This document shows, piece by piece, positions 53,684-61,542 of a stretch of DNA of 64,000 nt. The stretch covers positions 124,001 to 188,000 of the forward strand of contig NZ_AUDS01000015.1 of assembly GCF_000425585.1 (NCBI RefSeq). Direction: 5' to 3'. This stretch comes from Terrimonas ferruginea DSM 30193 (GTDB lineage Bacteria > Bacteroidota > Bacteroidia > Chitinophagales > Chitinophagaceae). The notes beneath the pieces were generated by a model. The model searched no databases. It was not told the origin of the DNA and saw only the letters and a list, made by a program, of their open reading frames with translations. The first letter of the stretch is position 1. Every line of letters starts with the position of its first letter. A program made the translations under genes and the position numbers.

Positions 53684-54325
53684 ATGTTTATGCATTCAGC
53701 TTTCTCTCTCCGCAGACTTGCTCTCGTTGTAATGGCCACAGGCAGTGCCTGGCTGGTAGCTTGCAACAACGACGCAGACAACAAGGATAAAAAAGAAGAT
53801 TCACTGGCTACTTCTCCGGATACTGCCAGTCACATGCAACACAACCCTTCCGGTCCTGAAGCACCGATGGCGATGGTGAAACATGCGGAAGTAACAATAG
53901 AAGCCACTTATCCCGATACCACTTTAACCGGTTCGGCCAAGTTTGATGCGGACAACGGTAAAGTAAAAATGGTACTCGATATCACCGTTCCCTCCAAAGC
54001 GAATAAAAGTGTAGCCGTTCACCTGCATCAACACGGCGATTGCGGCGATCATGGTAATATGAGCCACGGTCACTGGAACCCGACCAATGTTAAACACGGT
54101 AAATGGGGCGAAGGTGAATACCACCTCGGCGATATCGGCAACGTGAAGCTCGACGGTAAAGGCAAAGGTTCCATCACCGTAGAAACAGACCGCTGGACAT
54201 TGGGTGGCGATACAACCTCCAATATTCTGGGCAAAGCATTGATCGTTCACGGTGGTGTGGATGATTATAAAACCCAGCCCACAGGTAATGCGGGTGGTCG
54301 TATCGGCTGTGGCGTGATACGGTAA
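53684..54325 (+). CDS. sodC: Cu/Zn superoxide dismutase lipoprotein
   Basis: The 213-aa predicted lipoprotein has lipobox WLVAC near residue 27. The mature protein has the SodC metal ligands: VHLHQHGDCGDHG (copper side), HWNPTNVKHG (bridging/zinc side), YHLGDIGNV, and the C-terminal LIVHGGVDDYKTQPTGNAGG with RIGCGVI for the disulfide. A His/Asp/Met-rich linker (about 50-70) precedes the domain. It detoxifies superoxide at the envelope. ATG at 53684 is chosen because the upstream in-frame extension would spoil the signal peptide. Confidence 0.92.
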   Translation: MFMHSAFSLRRLALVVMATGSAWLVACNNDADNKDKKEDSLATSPDTASHMQHNPSGPEAPMAMVKHAEVTIEATYPDTTLTGSAKFDADNGKVKMVLDITVPSKANKSVAVHLHQHGDCGDHGNMSHGHWNPTNVKHGKWGEGEYHLGDIGNVKLDGKGKGSITVETDRWTLGGDTTSNILGKALIVHGGVDDYKTQPTGNAGGRIGCGVIR

Positions 54326-54406
54326 GGATGTAATCTGTCAGCAAACAGTAAATAGAGCAGGCCGTTCGTTGGGAACGGCCGCTTTGTTTTATGCGATGAA
54401 GGAGTC

Positions 54407-54570
54407 GTCAATCGTGAATCGTCAATGGTGAATCGTCAATGGTGAATGGTCAATGACCATCTGTGTAAATCAACCTGGAACGCATTGAACCTTCATCAGA
54501 CTCGTAATGTTTATGAAAATACGCGACAAGGGGCGGATTCACGATTGACGATTGACGATTCACCATTCAC
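54407..54570. repeat. Family A heptamers forming a large inverted repeat between convergent genes
   Basis: Seven units GTSAATS (54407-54455) face five reverse-complement units SATTSAC (54536-54570) across 80 nt, between the ends of sodC and the convergent lipid kinase gene. The TGA stop of the kinase gene (54567-54569, minus strand) lies inside the last unit. Confidence 0.88.
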
Positions 54571-55448
54571 CCTTTGGGTACGATCATCTTTAACGCCTTC
54601 GGCTGAATAACCGCTTCCACGGTATTTGTTTTACCACGATATTCACCGTCTACCTGGAAATGCGCTTTGTGCCGCGACCGGATCTCAATCGCTTTTGCCT
54701 GGAAAAATTCCGTCTTCGCAGGATCGAAGTTTTTATGAGTGAAACGCATTTTGAATATTTCGGTAAAAGAGATTTTGCGGATCACCACCACTTCAAAACG
54801 TTCGTCGTATAAACTGCCTTCGGGATTAATCATTACACCGTTTCCGTATTGGGTGGCATTCGCTATTACTACCATCGCGGCTCTTCTTACTACTTCTTCC
54901 TTGTCAGTGGTCAGCTTTATTTCCATGTATTTCGTTTGCCACAATACTTTCCAGGCTGCTTTTACATAACCCCATTGCCCGCGTTTTTTCTCTTCGTCGA
55001 ATTTTTTTATCACAAAAGCATTGAAGCCGATATCGGCCAGGTGAATACAAAGTTCTCCATTCACTTTTGTCAGGTGGATGGGCTTTATTTCGCCTTCGAT
55101 CAAGGTGTGCAATGCCTGCTCAGGATCTGCAGGTATTCCCAGTTCCGTTGCCATGCCATTGGCTGAGCCGGCAGGGAGAATGCCCACGGGCGTGTCGGTG
55201 CCGTGTACGCATTCCGCTACGAGTTTCAGTGTACCGTCGCCGCCAACGGCAATTACGCGGTCGGCTTTCGCCTCCCTGATCACCGTGCAGATCTGCTCCG
55301 GATCACAAGGGTTGGGAAATGGATAGAGATGGATTTCATACTCTTTACGGGAAGAAAAAAAAGTCCTGATGGCTTCTTCCCAGTCCGTATCGCTATTTCC
55401 GGCACCCGGGTTGATAATAAATAGTAAACGAATAGTTGCTGGTGACAT
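54567..55448 (-). CDS. Diacylglycerol kinase family lipid kinase (YegS-like)
   Basis: The 293-aa protein has the DAGK catalytic domain: INPGAGN near residues 13-18, nucleotide motif AVGGDGTLKLV near 67-77, LPAGSANGMATELGIP near 90-105, and the C-terminal beta-sandwich ending VIQPKALKMIVPKG. It phosphorylates diacylglycerol or a related lipid to a phosphatidate. The start ATG at 55448 lies head-to-head with the App1-like phosphatase gene, whose start overlaps it. The stop codon lies inside a heptamer array. Confidence 0.88.
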   Translation of the reverse strand: MSPATIRLLFIINPGAGNSDTDWEEAIRTFFSSRKEYEIHLYPFPNPCDPEQICTVIREAKADRVIAVGGDGTLKLVAECVHGTDTPVGILPAGSANGMATELGIPADPEQALHTLIEGEIKPIHLTKVNGELCIHLADIGFNAFVIKKFDEEKKRGQWGYVKAAWKVLWQTKYMEIKLTTDKEEVVRRAAMVVIANATQYGNGVMINPEGSLYDERFEVVVIRKISFTEIFKMRFTHKNFDPAKTEFFQAKAIEIRSRHKAHFQVDGEYRGKTNTVEAVIQPKALKMIVPKG

Positions 55449-56452
55449 ATGCTAAACATACATCGTCCGTTTCTGACCGTGTACGTTCGCCTAAGGCGCA
55501 CGTCAAGATTTACCACGGTTTTGGCCATACACATGATATGACCATCTTCGGACATGTTTTCAACCATTCAACCAAATATGCTGCCAGTCATGTGCGCAAT
55601 CCTTTACGTAATATGTGGAGAATGTTGCGCCTTTTTTTCGTGCGGCCACTTCCCGGTATAAAAGTGATGTTGCAATGGAATAAAAAGGTTATTTCGTCGC
55701 TGACGGAAACGGATGGTTTTTTCCGCATAGACTGGAAATCTGATACAGAAGTAGATGCAGGATGGCACCAGGTGATGGTTAAAGCCGGCGACGATGCCGG
55801 CGGGATAGTGGGGCAGGGGTTGGTTTTTGTTCCCCACAAAACACAATTCGGTTTTATTTCAGACATCGACGATACCATCATGGTGTCGCATTCCGGTACG
55901 GTATGGCAGCGCATGAAAACATTATTGTTTAATAGTCCGCATACGCGCAAAATATTCCCCGATGTTGCGCTGCACTATTCCATGTTATCGGCTGCCCATA
56001 CCATACCGGAAGCACCCAATCCTTTCTTCTATGTATCGAGCAGTGAGTGGAATCTTTATGATTACCTCGTGGATGTTTTCCGTTTCAGAAAACTACCGGA
56101 AGGGGCTTTCCTGCTGAACCAGATCAAGCGGTGGTACGCAATCATCAAAACAGGGAAGACAAAACATCAGGGGAAGTTGTTACGTATCGCCAGGATATTC
56201 GAGGCTTTCCCCAATCAGCGGTTTGTTTTACTGGGTGATAACTCCCAAAGTGATCCGGATATTTATTTCAAACTGGCTGAAAAATACGGATCGCGTGTGC
56301 ACGCGGTTTATATACGTGTGGTCAACAGCCGACGCTTGCCTGTAACGGAGCAAACATTGCAATCGCTCGAAGAAAAAGGAATAAAAGTGTGTTTGTTTAC
56401 GCACAGTGCGGAGGCAATTGCTCATTCGCGTGCAATAGGTCTTATCGTATAA
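55442..56452 (+). CDS. App1-like phosphatidate phosphatase
   Basis: The 336-aa protein (from a GTG start) has an N-terminal beta-domain (KIYHGFGHTHDMTIFGHVF) and a HAD-like App1 catalytic domain with the DxDxT motif DIDDT (FISDIDDTIMVSHSG, about 135-149), YVSSSEWNLYDYL and VLLGDNSQSDPDIY, all typical of App1/DUF2183 phosphatases. In yeast App1 dephosphorylates phosphatidate. No ATG lies upstream of the conserved region: candidates are TTG 55436, CTG 55439 and GTG 55442, all overlapping the divergent kinase gene start. Confidence 0.82.
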   Translation: MTYAKHTSSVSDRVRSPKAHVKIYHGFGHTHDMTIFGHVFNHSTKYAASHVRNPLRNMWRMLRLFFVRPLPGIKVMLQWNKKVISSLTETDGFFRIDWKSDTEVDAGWHQVMVKAGDDAGGIVGQGLVFVPHKTQFGFISDIDDTIMVSHSGTVWQRMKTLLFNSPHTRKIFPDVALHYSMLSAAHTIPEAPNPFFYVSSSEWNLYDYLVDVFRFRKLPEGAFLLNQIKRWYAIIKTGKTKHQGKLLRIARIFEAFPNQRFVLLGDNSQSDPDIYFKLAEKYGSRVHAVYIRVVNSRRLPVTEQTLQSLEEKGIKVCLFTHSAEAIAHSRAIGLIV

Positions 56453-56628
56453 GTTATCAATTAGTTAAGGCAAGGTAATACGAGGCAGGAGATAACTTTT
56501 AAGTGTTAAAAAAGACCTGAAATAACTTGTTGTTTCTGAAAATTTTCTGTCATAATCTGCTTCTTCTTTAACAATCCCCGTTCTCCCGGCACAGTTTTTT
56601 CAAAGGTTAGGGTATAAAACGATTTTTT

Positions 56629-57114
56629 ATGAAACCTTCAAAAACACCCCTCATGAAAAGAACATTACTCATCGTTACGCTCGCGGTGGGTGTTGCAGCA
56701 TGTAACACCAAATCGAAGCCGGACGATCAGACAGCCGGTGCGGTTAAATATGCCGACACCGTAGGTTTTGCAGATTTCCAACGTTGGAAAATGCTTAACG
56801 AGTTAAAAGAATCTGAAGCTTATTATAACCAGCAACAGCAGGCAGCAGCTCCCGCTGCGCGTCGTACGACTACCAGCAAAAGTTCTGCAGGTACGGCTGC
56901 TCCCGTAGCATCTAATTCAACCGCTACCACAAAGAAAAAGGGTTGGAGCAAAGCAGCGAAAGGTGCCGTAATCGGTACGGCTACCGGTGCTGCAACAGGT
57001 GCCATCGTCAATAAAAAGAACCGTGCAGCCGGTGGTGTAATCGGTGGTGTGGTTGGTGCAGGTGTTGGTTACCTGATCGGCCGCGACATGGATAAAAAAG
57101 ACGGACGTTATTAA
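56629..57114 (+). CDS. YMGG-like glycine-zipper lipoprotein
   Basis: The 161-aa protein has a lipobox-type signal peptide (VGVAAC, Cys about 25). A linker of about 55 residues rich in Gln, Ala, Ser and Thr includes FADFQRWKMLNELKESEAYY. The glycine zipper is in the C-terminal part: GAVIGTATGAATGAIVNKKN and GVIGGVVGAGVGYLIGRDMD (about 110-157). Such domains insert into or coat the outer membrane. ATG at 56653 (MKRTLL) is an alternative start. A strong terminator follows. Confidence 0.8.
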   Translation: MKPSKTPLMKRTLLIVTLAVGVAACNTKSKPDDQTAGAVKYADTVGFADFQRWKMLNELKESEAYYNQQQQAAAPAARRTTTSKSSAGTAAPVASNSTATTKKKGWSKAAKGAVIGTATGAATGAIVNKKNRAAGGVIGGVVGAGVGYLIGRDMDKKDGRY

Positions 57115-57146
57115 TCATATACTATCATCCATTCCAATGGAACCAG

Positions 57147-57174
57147 GCCCCCGCATCACGCGGGGGCTTTTTGT
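57147..57174 (+). terminator. Terminator of the glycine-zipper lipoprotein gene
   Basis: A perfect 8-bp stem GCCCCCGC/GCGGGGGC with a 5-nt loop is followed by five T. Confidence 0.9.
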
Positions 57175-57230
57175 TGCACAAATTGCAGTATCTTGATCGT
57201 TCACTTACGACGAACGAAAAATTTGCCATT

Positions 57231-57851
57231 ATGAAAGCAGGTATGCAAACCCTGTCGAAGCGCCGCTTGCTGCTCGGACTATTTATCATTTTTGTGATCA
57301 TGCTGCTGAATAACTTTTCCAGCAGAAAAAGTTATCTCGATCTGGAAGAAAACATGACCTCTATCTATCATGACCGCCTCATGCCCGCTACTTATTTATT
57401 CCGGTTAAATGACCTGCTTTACCAGAAACAGTTATTTCATTTATCGGAGGGAGCGCTGGTATCTGAACAGATCAACAACTGGAACCGGCAGATGGATTCC
57501 ATTATCCACGCTTATGAGAAGACTTATCTCACTACAACGGAAACGCGTTATTGGAAGGATTTCAGGCAACACCTGGATGCATACAATGCATTGGAAAAGT
57601 CCGCAAAAGCGGCGAATACACGGGAAGATTTTCTGAATCCATTGAGCGGTGCGCTTACGGCATTGCGTCACCTGAATGAGGTACAGACGACGGAAGGAAA
57701 TGTATTGCAGCGTGAATCAGAAGTCATCGTCAAACAGTCCGTCGTTAAATTTTACCTGGAAATATCTTTGCTCCTGATACTTTGCATCATGGCGCTGGTG
57801 CTCGTGCATTACTCCGGACGTAATATGCATTTCGATTATTCGCGCAATTGA
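57231..57851 (+). CDS. Membrane protein with an MCP four-helix-bundle-like sensor region
   Basis: The 206-aa protein has an N-terminal membrane segment (about 14-30), an extracytoplasmic all-helical region of about 140 residues (SYLDLEENMTSIYHDRLMPA, then NDLLYQKQLFHLS), and a second membrane segment (about 175-195), ending in a short basic tail. This is the layout of the 4HB_MCP_1 ligand-binding region of chemoreceptors, but no HAMP or signalling domain follows, so it is a sensor-like fragment or a stand-alone protein. ATG at 57231 is preferred; 57243 is possible. Function unknown. Confidence 0.7.
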   Translation: MKAGMQTLSKRRLLLGLFIIFVIMLLNNFSSRKSYLDLEENMTSIYHDRLMPATYLFRLNDLLYQKQLFHLSEGALVSEQINNWNRQMDSIIHAYEKTYLTTTETRYWKDFRQHLDAYNALEKSAKAANTREDFLNPLSGALTALRHLNEVQTTEGNVLQRESEVIVKQSVVKFYLEISLLLILCIMALVLVHYSGRNMHFDYSRN

Positions 57852-57865
57852 TCAATGCGGCAATC

Positions 57866-57900
57866 GTGAGTCGTGAATGGTCAATAGTCAATAGTGAATG
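57866..57900. repeat. Heptamer array, family A
   Basis: Five consecutive 7-bp units (GTGAGTC, GTGAATG, GTCAATA, GTCAATA, GTGAATG), 14 nt after the sensor-like gene. Confidence 0.87.
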
Positions 57901-57944
57901 GGAGCAGCCATTGCTGGTGTTAACACCAACAACAGTACTTACTA

Positions 57945-57993
57945 CCTAAAACTTATTACCTTACGCCTTATACCTTATACCTTACGTCTTATT
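57945..57993. repeat. Heptamer array, family C
   Basis: Seven consecutive 7-bp units (CCTAAAA, CTTATTA, CCTTACG, CCTTATA, CCTTATA, CCTTACG, TCTTATT). The TAA stop of the next minus-strand gene (57989-57991) lies in the last unit. Confidence 0.88.
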
Positions 57994-59143
57994 CACTCAC
58001 AACCGCTTTCACCCACACCAATCTGTGATCGGAAGAGCTTTCTCTTTTTGCTACCCACTGCGCTCCGGGCTGACCGGCAACAGGCCACCATACACCGGAA
58101 CCTATTACTTTAAAACCGTAGGAGGAAGGCAATACATAATCGGCGCGCATACCCCAGAAGGCCGTATGAAAACGCGCATTGGGATTGTTGGGTCTGCTTG
58201 CCGCACCACCTTCACTGGCCGGAAAGGGTTGTGTATTGATCAAAGGATTGCGGAGTAAAGAAGCGATTCCCTCCCGGATGGCATCTCCTTCATCGGCTGA
58301 AGCATTCTGGTCACCCAGTATCACAAATCGTTGTTTCGCTGTCAGACCACCATGTTTACCGCGGTCATCGTAAATATATTTTGCGTTGCCGGAAATGTAG
58401 TCGTTCCAAAAACGGATTTCGTCATGATTGCGTTTGCCGTTGCGGTCTTCCGGTCCGTCGAATGTGGGAGGTGTCGGATGACTGGCCAGAATATGAATAG
58501 TGGTATTGCCTACTTTAAGAGGGATGTCCCAGTGCGATTTGGAGGAAAGCGGCATCTGCGCCCAGGCTTCGGGTGTGTACCAGTTAGTGCTGTCGGCTTT
58601 TTTAGTGATCAATGCGCCGGGCATGTCTTTCCATAAAAAACGCTGGAATGTTCTGATGGTGGTATCGAAAGGATAGCGCGAGAGCACCGCCATACCGTAC
58701 TGGCCGGGATAATTACCGAATCCCCAGGCATCCGACCCAACACCCGTTGCTTTTCCATTGTTGTCAAGATCATACGGACTTGGCTGGCCGGTATTCACCG
58801 TGGCATAAAAGAAATAAGGATAGTCGATCGCGTCGGGGCCGGTATTGAGATAATGTCGTATAAATGCTCCAACGCCTGAGTCAGGCTCGTTTATATAATC
58901 AAATTCGTTTAACAGCAATACATCCGGACGTACGGACTTGATGATGCTGGCAATATTGCGAATCTGCGAATTGGTATCGGTTGCCAGTTGTTGTTGCAGT
59001 ATGGCTTGAGAAATGCCCGGCGTGCCTCGTCGGACATAGTTCTCGGCCTCCATACTCACATTATACGTAGCAAAAGTAAGCGTGTCTTGTGCGGTCGCAC
59101 GAAGCGCGACCAGCAACATGGCAAGGAGCACGGTTTTTAACAT
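57989..59143 (-). CDS. Secreted endonuclease/exonuclease/phosphatase family protein
   Basis: The 384-aa protein has a signal peptide (about 1-18, ending ATAQ) and an EEP-fold catalytic domain: TFATYNVSMEA near the mature N-terminus, LLLNEFDYIN (metal-binding Glu), ILASHPTPPTFDGPEDRN, VILGDQNASADEG (GDxN motif), and SSSDHRLVWVK (catalytic SDH). Members cleave DNA, phosphodiesters or sugar/lipid phosphates; the substrate is unknown. The protein has no T9SS or lipoprotein signal and is likely periplasmic. The stop is inside a heptamer array. Confidence 0.87.
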   Translation of the reverse strand: MLKTVLLAMLLVALRATAQDTLTFATYNVSMEAENYVRRGTPGISQAILQQQLATDTNSQIRNIASIIKSVRPDVLLLNEFDYINEPDSGVGAFIRHYLNTGPDAIDYPYFFYATVNTGQPSPYDLDNNGKATGVGSDAWGFGNYPGQYGMAVLSRYPFDTTIRTFQRFLWKDMPGALITKKADSTNWYTPEAWAQMPLSSKSHWDIPLKVGNTTIHILASHPTPPTFDGPEDRNGKRNHDEIRFWNDYISGNAKYIYDDRGKHGGLTAKQRFVILGDQNASADEGDAIREGIASLLRNPLINTQPFPASEGGAASRPNNPNARFHTAFWGMRADYVLPSSYGFKVIGSGVWWPVAGQPGAQWVAKRESSSDHRLVWVKAVVSE

Positions 59144-59167
59144 AGTACAAAAATAAACCGCTTTTGG

Positions 59168-59653
59168 TTAAAAAGCTTTCTTGCCATTGTTATCTCTTTC
59201 CACCAAAGTGCCGGAGAAGGATATGGACTCCCGGTTATAGCTATTGACCCGTATCTGGGAATTGCCGGAATCGGATATGTCGAGAAAAACAGCCTGTATG
59301 TCGCGGTTGTCTTTGGGCCGTATTGTAATCTCCCAACCTTTTTTGCTTTTTTTGGCGGTATAATCGTATTGGGTAGACGTAAACATGATACCACTGTTGG
59401 CCGGATTGGTTGGCGCAGTATAGGCGCGGCCGAAGTAAGGAAGATAGGAGATGATCGAGTCTGGCGTTACGGTAAAGTCATAATCAGATGTCAGGGAGCG
59501 GCCGGGCGTTGGAGGACCGTAACGCGAAGTGACCATCTGTGCCTGCACGACATAATTTTTCCCTTCCACAATTCTTTTTACAGTCGCGGCATCCATGTTT
59601 TGCGCAAATGCCGGCGCACTCCACAATAGCATTATCGACAGTAAATATCTCAT
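59168..59653 (-). CDS. DUF4251 family exported protein
   Basis: The 161-aa protein has a signal peptide (about 1-17, ending PAFAQ) and a DUF4251-type domain: KNYVVQAQMVTSRYGPPTPG, SLTSDYDFTVTPDSIISYLPYFGRAY split by the linker, TSTQYDYTAKKSKKGWEITI and FLDISDSGNSQIRVNSYNRE. The family is confined mostly to Bacteroidota; function unknown. An ATG eight codons upstream exists; MRYLLSIMLLW at 59653 gives a normal signal peptide. It is 24 bp from the EEP gene, co-directional. Confidence 0.82.
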   Translation of the reverse strand: MRYLLSIMLLWSAPAFAQNMDAATVKRIVEGKNYVVQAQMVTSRYGPPTPGRSLTSDYDFTVTPDSIISYLPYFGRAYTAPTNPANSGIMFTSTQYDYTAKKSKKGWEITIRPKDNRDIQAVFLDISDSGNSQIRVNSYNRESISFSGTLVERDNNGKKAF

Positions 59654-59689
59654 AACCTTTTTTCTTTTACGGTTCACAAAATATGCCAG

Positions 59690-60373
59690 CTAACGTGAGG
59701 GGATTATTATATTCAGCCGCGTCATTTCCTGTGTCACAACCTGTAAAGCTTCTGCGCGCAAAGCAGTATTTCCCTTTGTCATTACCTGCAGCAGATGCAG
59801 GGCTTCACTGAGGTATTTCGGTGCAAAGGATTGGTCACCTGTATGAAGACTCCGGCTGTTGTCCATGATGTCTGCATACTTGATGGTTTGCGCTTCACTG
59901 AGGTATTTCGGTGCAAAGGATTGGCCACCTGTATGAAGACTCCGGCTGTTGTCCATGATGTCTGCATACTTGATGGTTTGCGCTTCACTGCTGACGTTTG
60001 ACAATCGTTCAGCTTCGGCCTGTTTGCGACGTTTCCGGTTCCATCCGGGGTAATTGCTTTTAATGAATTGATCCGTCAATTCCTTTACCCAGCCAAGGAT
60101 CAGCACGGCATGTTGTGGAGAAGCAATGGCTGAAATCCTTTCTTTCAGTTGTTGCCCGTTCCAGGACGTATCCTCCAATATGTCGTGAAACAGCGCGGCG
60201 GCGGTGAGTGATTCATTACCCGAATAGCGCAACACGGTTTCAGCCACGCGTTGCAGATGCCGCCAGTAAGGTGCTTCCTCAAATTGGCGCTTTTGTGATC
60301 CATGCGCTTCGACGGCAATCAACTCTGCGCGTTGCAGGAATGCAGACCCGAAAACGGGAATGTAGTCATTCAT
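59690..60373 (-). CDS. HD-domain phosphohydrolase-like protein with a duplicated segment
   Basis: The 227-aa protein is of the RelA/SpoT-like HD group. It has His24, His39, the His63-Asp64 pair (LFHDILEDTSW) and the later Asp in KYADIMDN, the usual metal ligands. Residues 129-158 and 159-188 are a 30-aa tandem repeat differing at one position (Gly150/Asp180), so the KYADIMDN motif occurs twice. Without the repeat the protein would be 197 aa, a normal size for this group. It may hydrolyse (p)ppGpp or another phosphate ester. Whether it is still active is uncertain. Confidence 0.75.
   Translation of the reverse strand: MNDYIPVFGSAFLQRAELIAVEAHGSQKRQFEEAPYWRHLQRVAETVLRYSGNESLTAAALFHDILEDTSWNGQQLKERISAIASPQHAVLILGWVKELTDQFIKSNYPGWNRKRRKQAEAERLSNVSSEAQTIKYADIMDNSRSLHTGGQSFAPKYLSEAQTIKYADIMDNSRSLHTGDQSFAPKYLSEALHLLQVMTKGNTALRAEALQVVTQEMTRLNIIIPSR
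59802..59990. repeat. 90-bp tandem duplication within the HD gene
   Basis: Copies 59802-59891 and 59892-59981 are 89/90 identical (T59835 versus C59925), followed by a 9-bp third partial copy to 59990. The period is exactly 90, so the frame is kept. Confidence 0.97.
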
Positions 60374-60382
60374 AGGTTAAAC

Positions 60383-60742
60383 TTAACGAATGGCAATGGA
60401 AGTCCTCGTCTCCGCCGCAGTTACTGCGCGGCATTTCTCTGCACAGATCCGGCATGCTTCGGCACAGGCTTTACAATGGTCGTGTTGATGGCGTTCGCAT
60501 TCGGCCCCGCATTGATCGCAGATATCGGCGCAGAGTGCGGCCATTTCTTTTGCCTGCCGGCCACTTGCGGAAAGGATGGCTGCTGTTGCATCGCAAAGCG
60601 TGGCACATTCCATGTCCAATTGGATACAATCTTTCATATGCGCCACATCGTCTTCACGAAGACAGGCGGATGCGCAATGACGACAGGCTGCTACACAGGC
60701 AAGGCAGGCATCTATACAGGCCTGGTAAGTGATATTGTTCAT
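60383..60742 (-). CDS. Cys-rich four-helix-bundle copper-binding-type protein
   Basis: The 119-aa cytoplasmic protein has many Cys residues in CxxxC/CxxC spacing along predicted helices: YQACIDACLACVAACRHCAS near residues 6-25, MECATLCDATAA, CADICDQCGAECERHQHDHC and KACAEACRICAEKCR. This pattern is that of the DUF326/Csp group, four-helix bundles that store Cu(I). No signal peptide is present. ATG at 60742 gives MNNITYQ; four codons upstream is another start. A copper-storage role fits a neighbourhood that includes cuproenzymes such as SodC elsewhere in the window, but is inference. Confidence 0.82.
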   Translation of the reverse strand: MNNITYQACIDACLACVAACRHCASACLREDDVAHMKDCIQLDMECATLCDATAAILSASGRQAKEMAALCADICDQCGAECERHQHDHCKACAEACRICAEKCRAVTAAETRTSIAIR

Positions 60743-60907
60743 GGTAATAAACATTTAAATGAGGAAATAAGACATCAATAAAAAGCGACAAAAAGCATAC
60801 CCTCATGGGTTTGTGGGCGATTACTGGCTGGTATGGTTTTTGGCCCGTTTGCAGAGAAGCGTATAACTCAATACGTTTGGTATTACTCACCCATTAAATG
60901 CTTACAT

Positions 60908-61432
60908 ATGGCAACTTCAAAGAAAAAATCAGCAAAGAAAACAGCCTCAAAAGGGGTAAAGAAGGCCGCACCGCGGAAGAAATCAGCCGCCCCTAAGAAA
61001 GCCGCCAAGAAAGCAGCGCCGAAAAAGAAAGCAGCTAAGAAAAAATCGATGCCGGGAAAACAGGCGGCTAAAAAGACTGCGACTAAAAAATCAGCAGTAA
61101 AGAAAGCGGCTAAAAAAGCTGCGCCAAAGAAGAAGGCTGCACCGAAGAAGAAAACGGCGGTTAAGAAAGCAGCGCCGAAAAAGAAAGCGGCTACGAAGAA
61201 AACGGTAAAACGCACAAGTACAGCAGTGGAGGCGCCAATGGCTCCGGCTGTTGAAGAACAAGCGATACCTGCCGGGGGAGGCGAACAGGAAACTAATACC
61301 CCGATGCCATCCGTGGATCTTCATGCGCAGGCAAAGGCGACGCAGAAGCATGATCCACGTCAGCATTTGCAATATTCTCCCAAACCAAAAGGTTCGATCA
61401 AGCCCTCGGGCAAAAAGCCACTTTGGAACTAA
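60908..61432 (+). CDS. Histone H1-like Lys/Ala-rich protein
   Basis: The 174-aa protein has residues 2-115 almost wholly made of KKAAPKKKA-type repeats, as in bacterial H1 homologues (AlgP/HctB-like, and the Bacteroidota H1-like protein), which bind DNA non-specifically. The tail is different: an acidic/Pro segment (about 117-140) and SVDLHAQAKATQKHDPRQHL before a basic end (KPSGKKPLWN). The upstream in-frame codons 60833-60907 are not part of it; MATSKKKSAKK is the natural start. Likely nucleoid-associated. Confidence 0.8.
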   Translation: MATSKKKSAKKTASKGVKKAAPRKKSAAPKKAAKKAAPKKKAAKKKSMPGKQAAKKTATKKSAVKKAAKKAAPKKKAAPKKKTAVKKAAPKKKAATKKTVKRTSTAVEAPMAPAVEEQAIPAGGGEQETNTPMPSVDLHAQAKATQKHDPRQHLQYSPKPKGSIKPSGKKPLWN

Positions 61433-61497
61433 GAGGGTGTATTCACCCTCACCGGCGTGTTATTCACCTGTATTCGGTAAACATTCACCAACAATAC

Positions 61498-61527
61498 TTG
61501 GTCTGATCAAAACTTTTGTTAGCTTTG
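61498..61527 (+). promoter_or_regulatory. Promoter of the HExxH protein gene
   Basis: TTG at 61498-61500 and TAgcTTTG at 61520-61527 are separated by 19 nt, a full consensus match, 15 nt before the ATG. Confidence 0.75.
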
Positions 61528-61542
61528 AAACAACCTTATTGT

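Noticed and set aside
55280-55567. Extra minus-strand gene across the kinase/phosphatase junction
   Set aside because: It is a different frame crossing both real genes and encodes no recognisable product.
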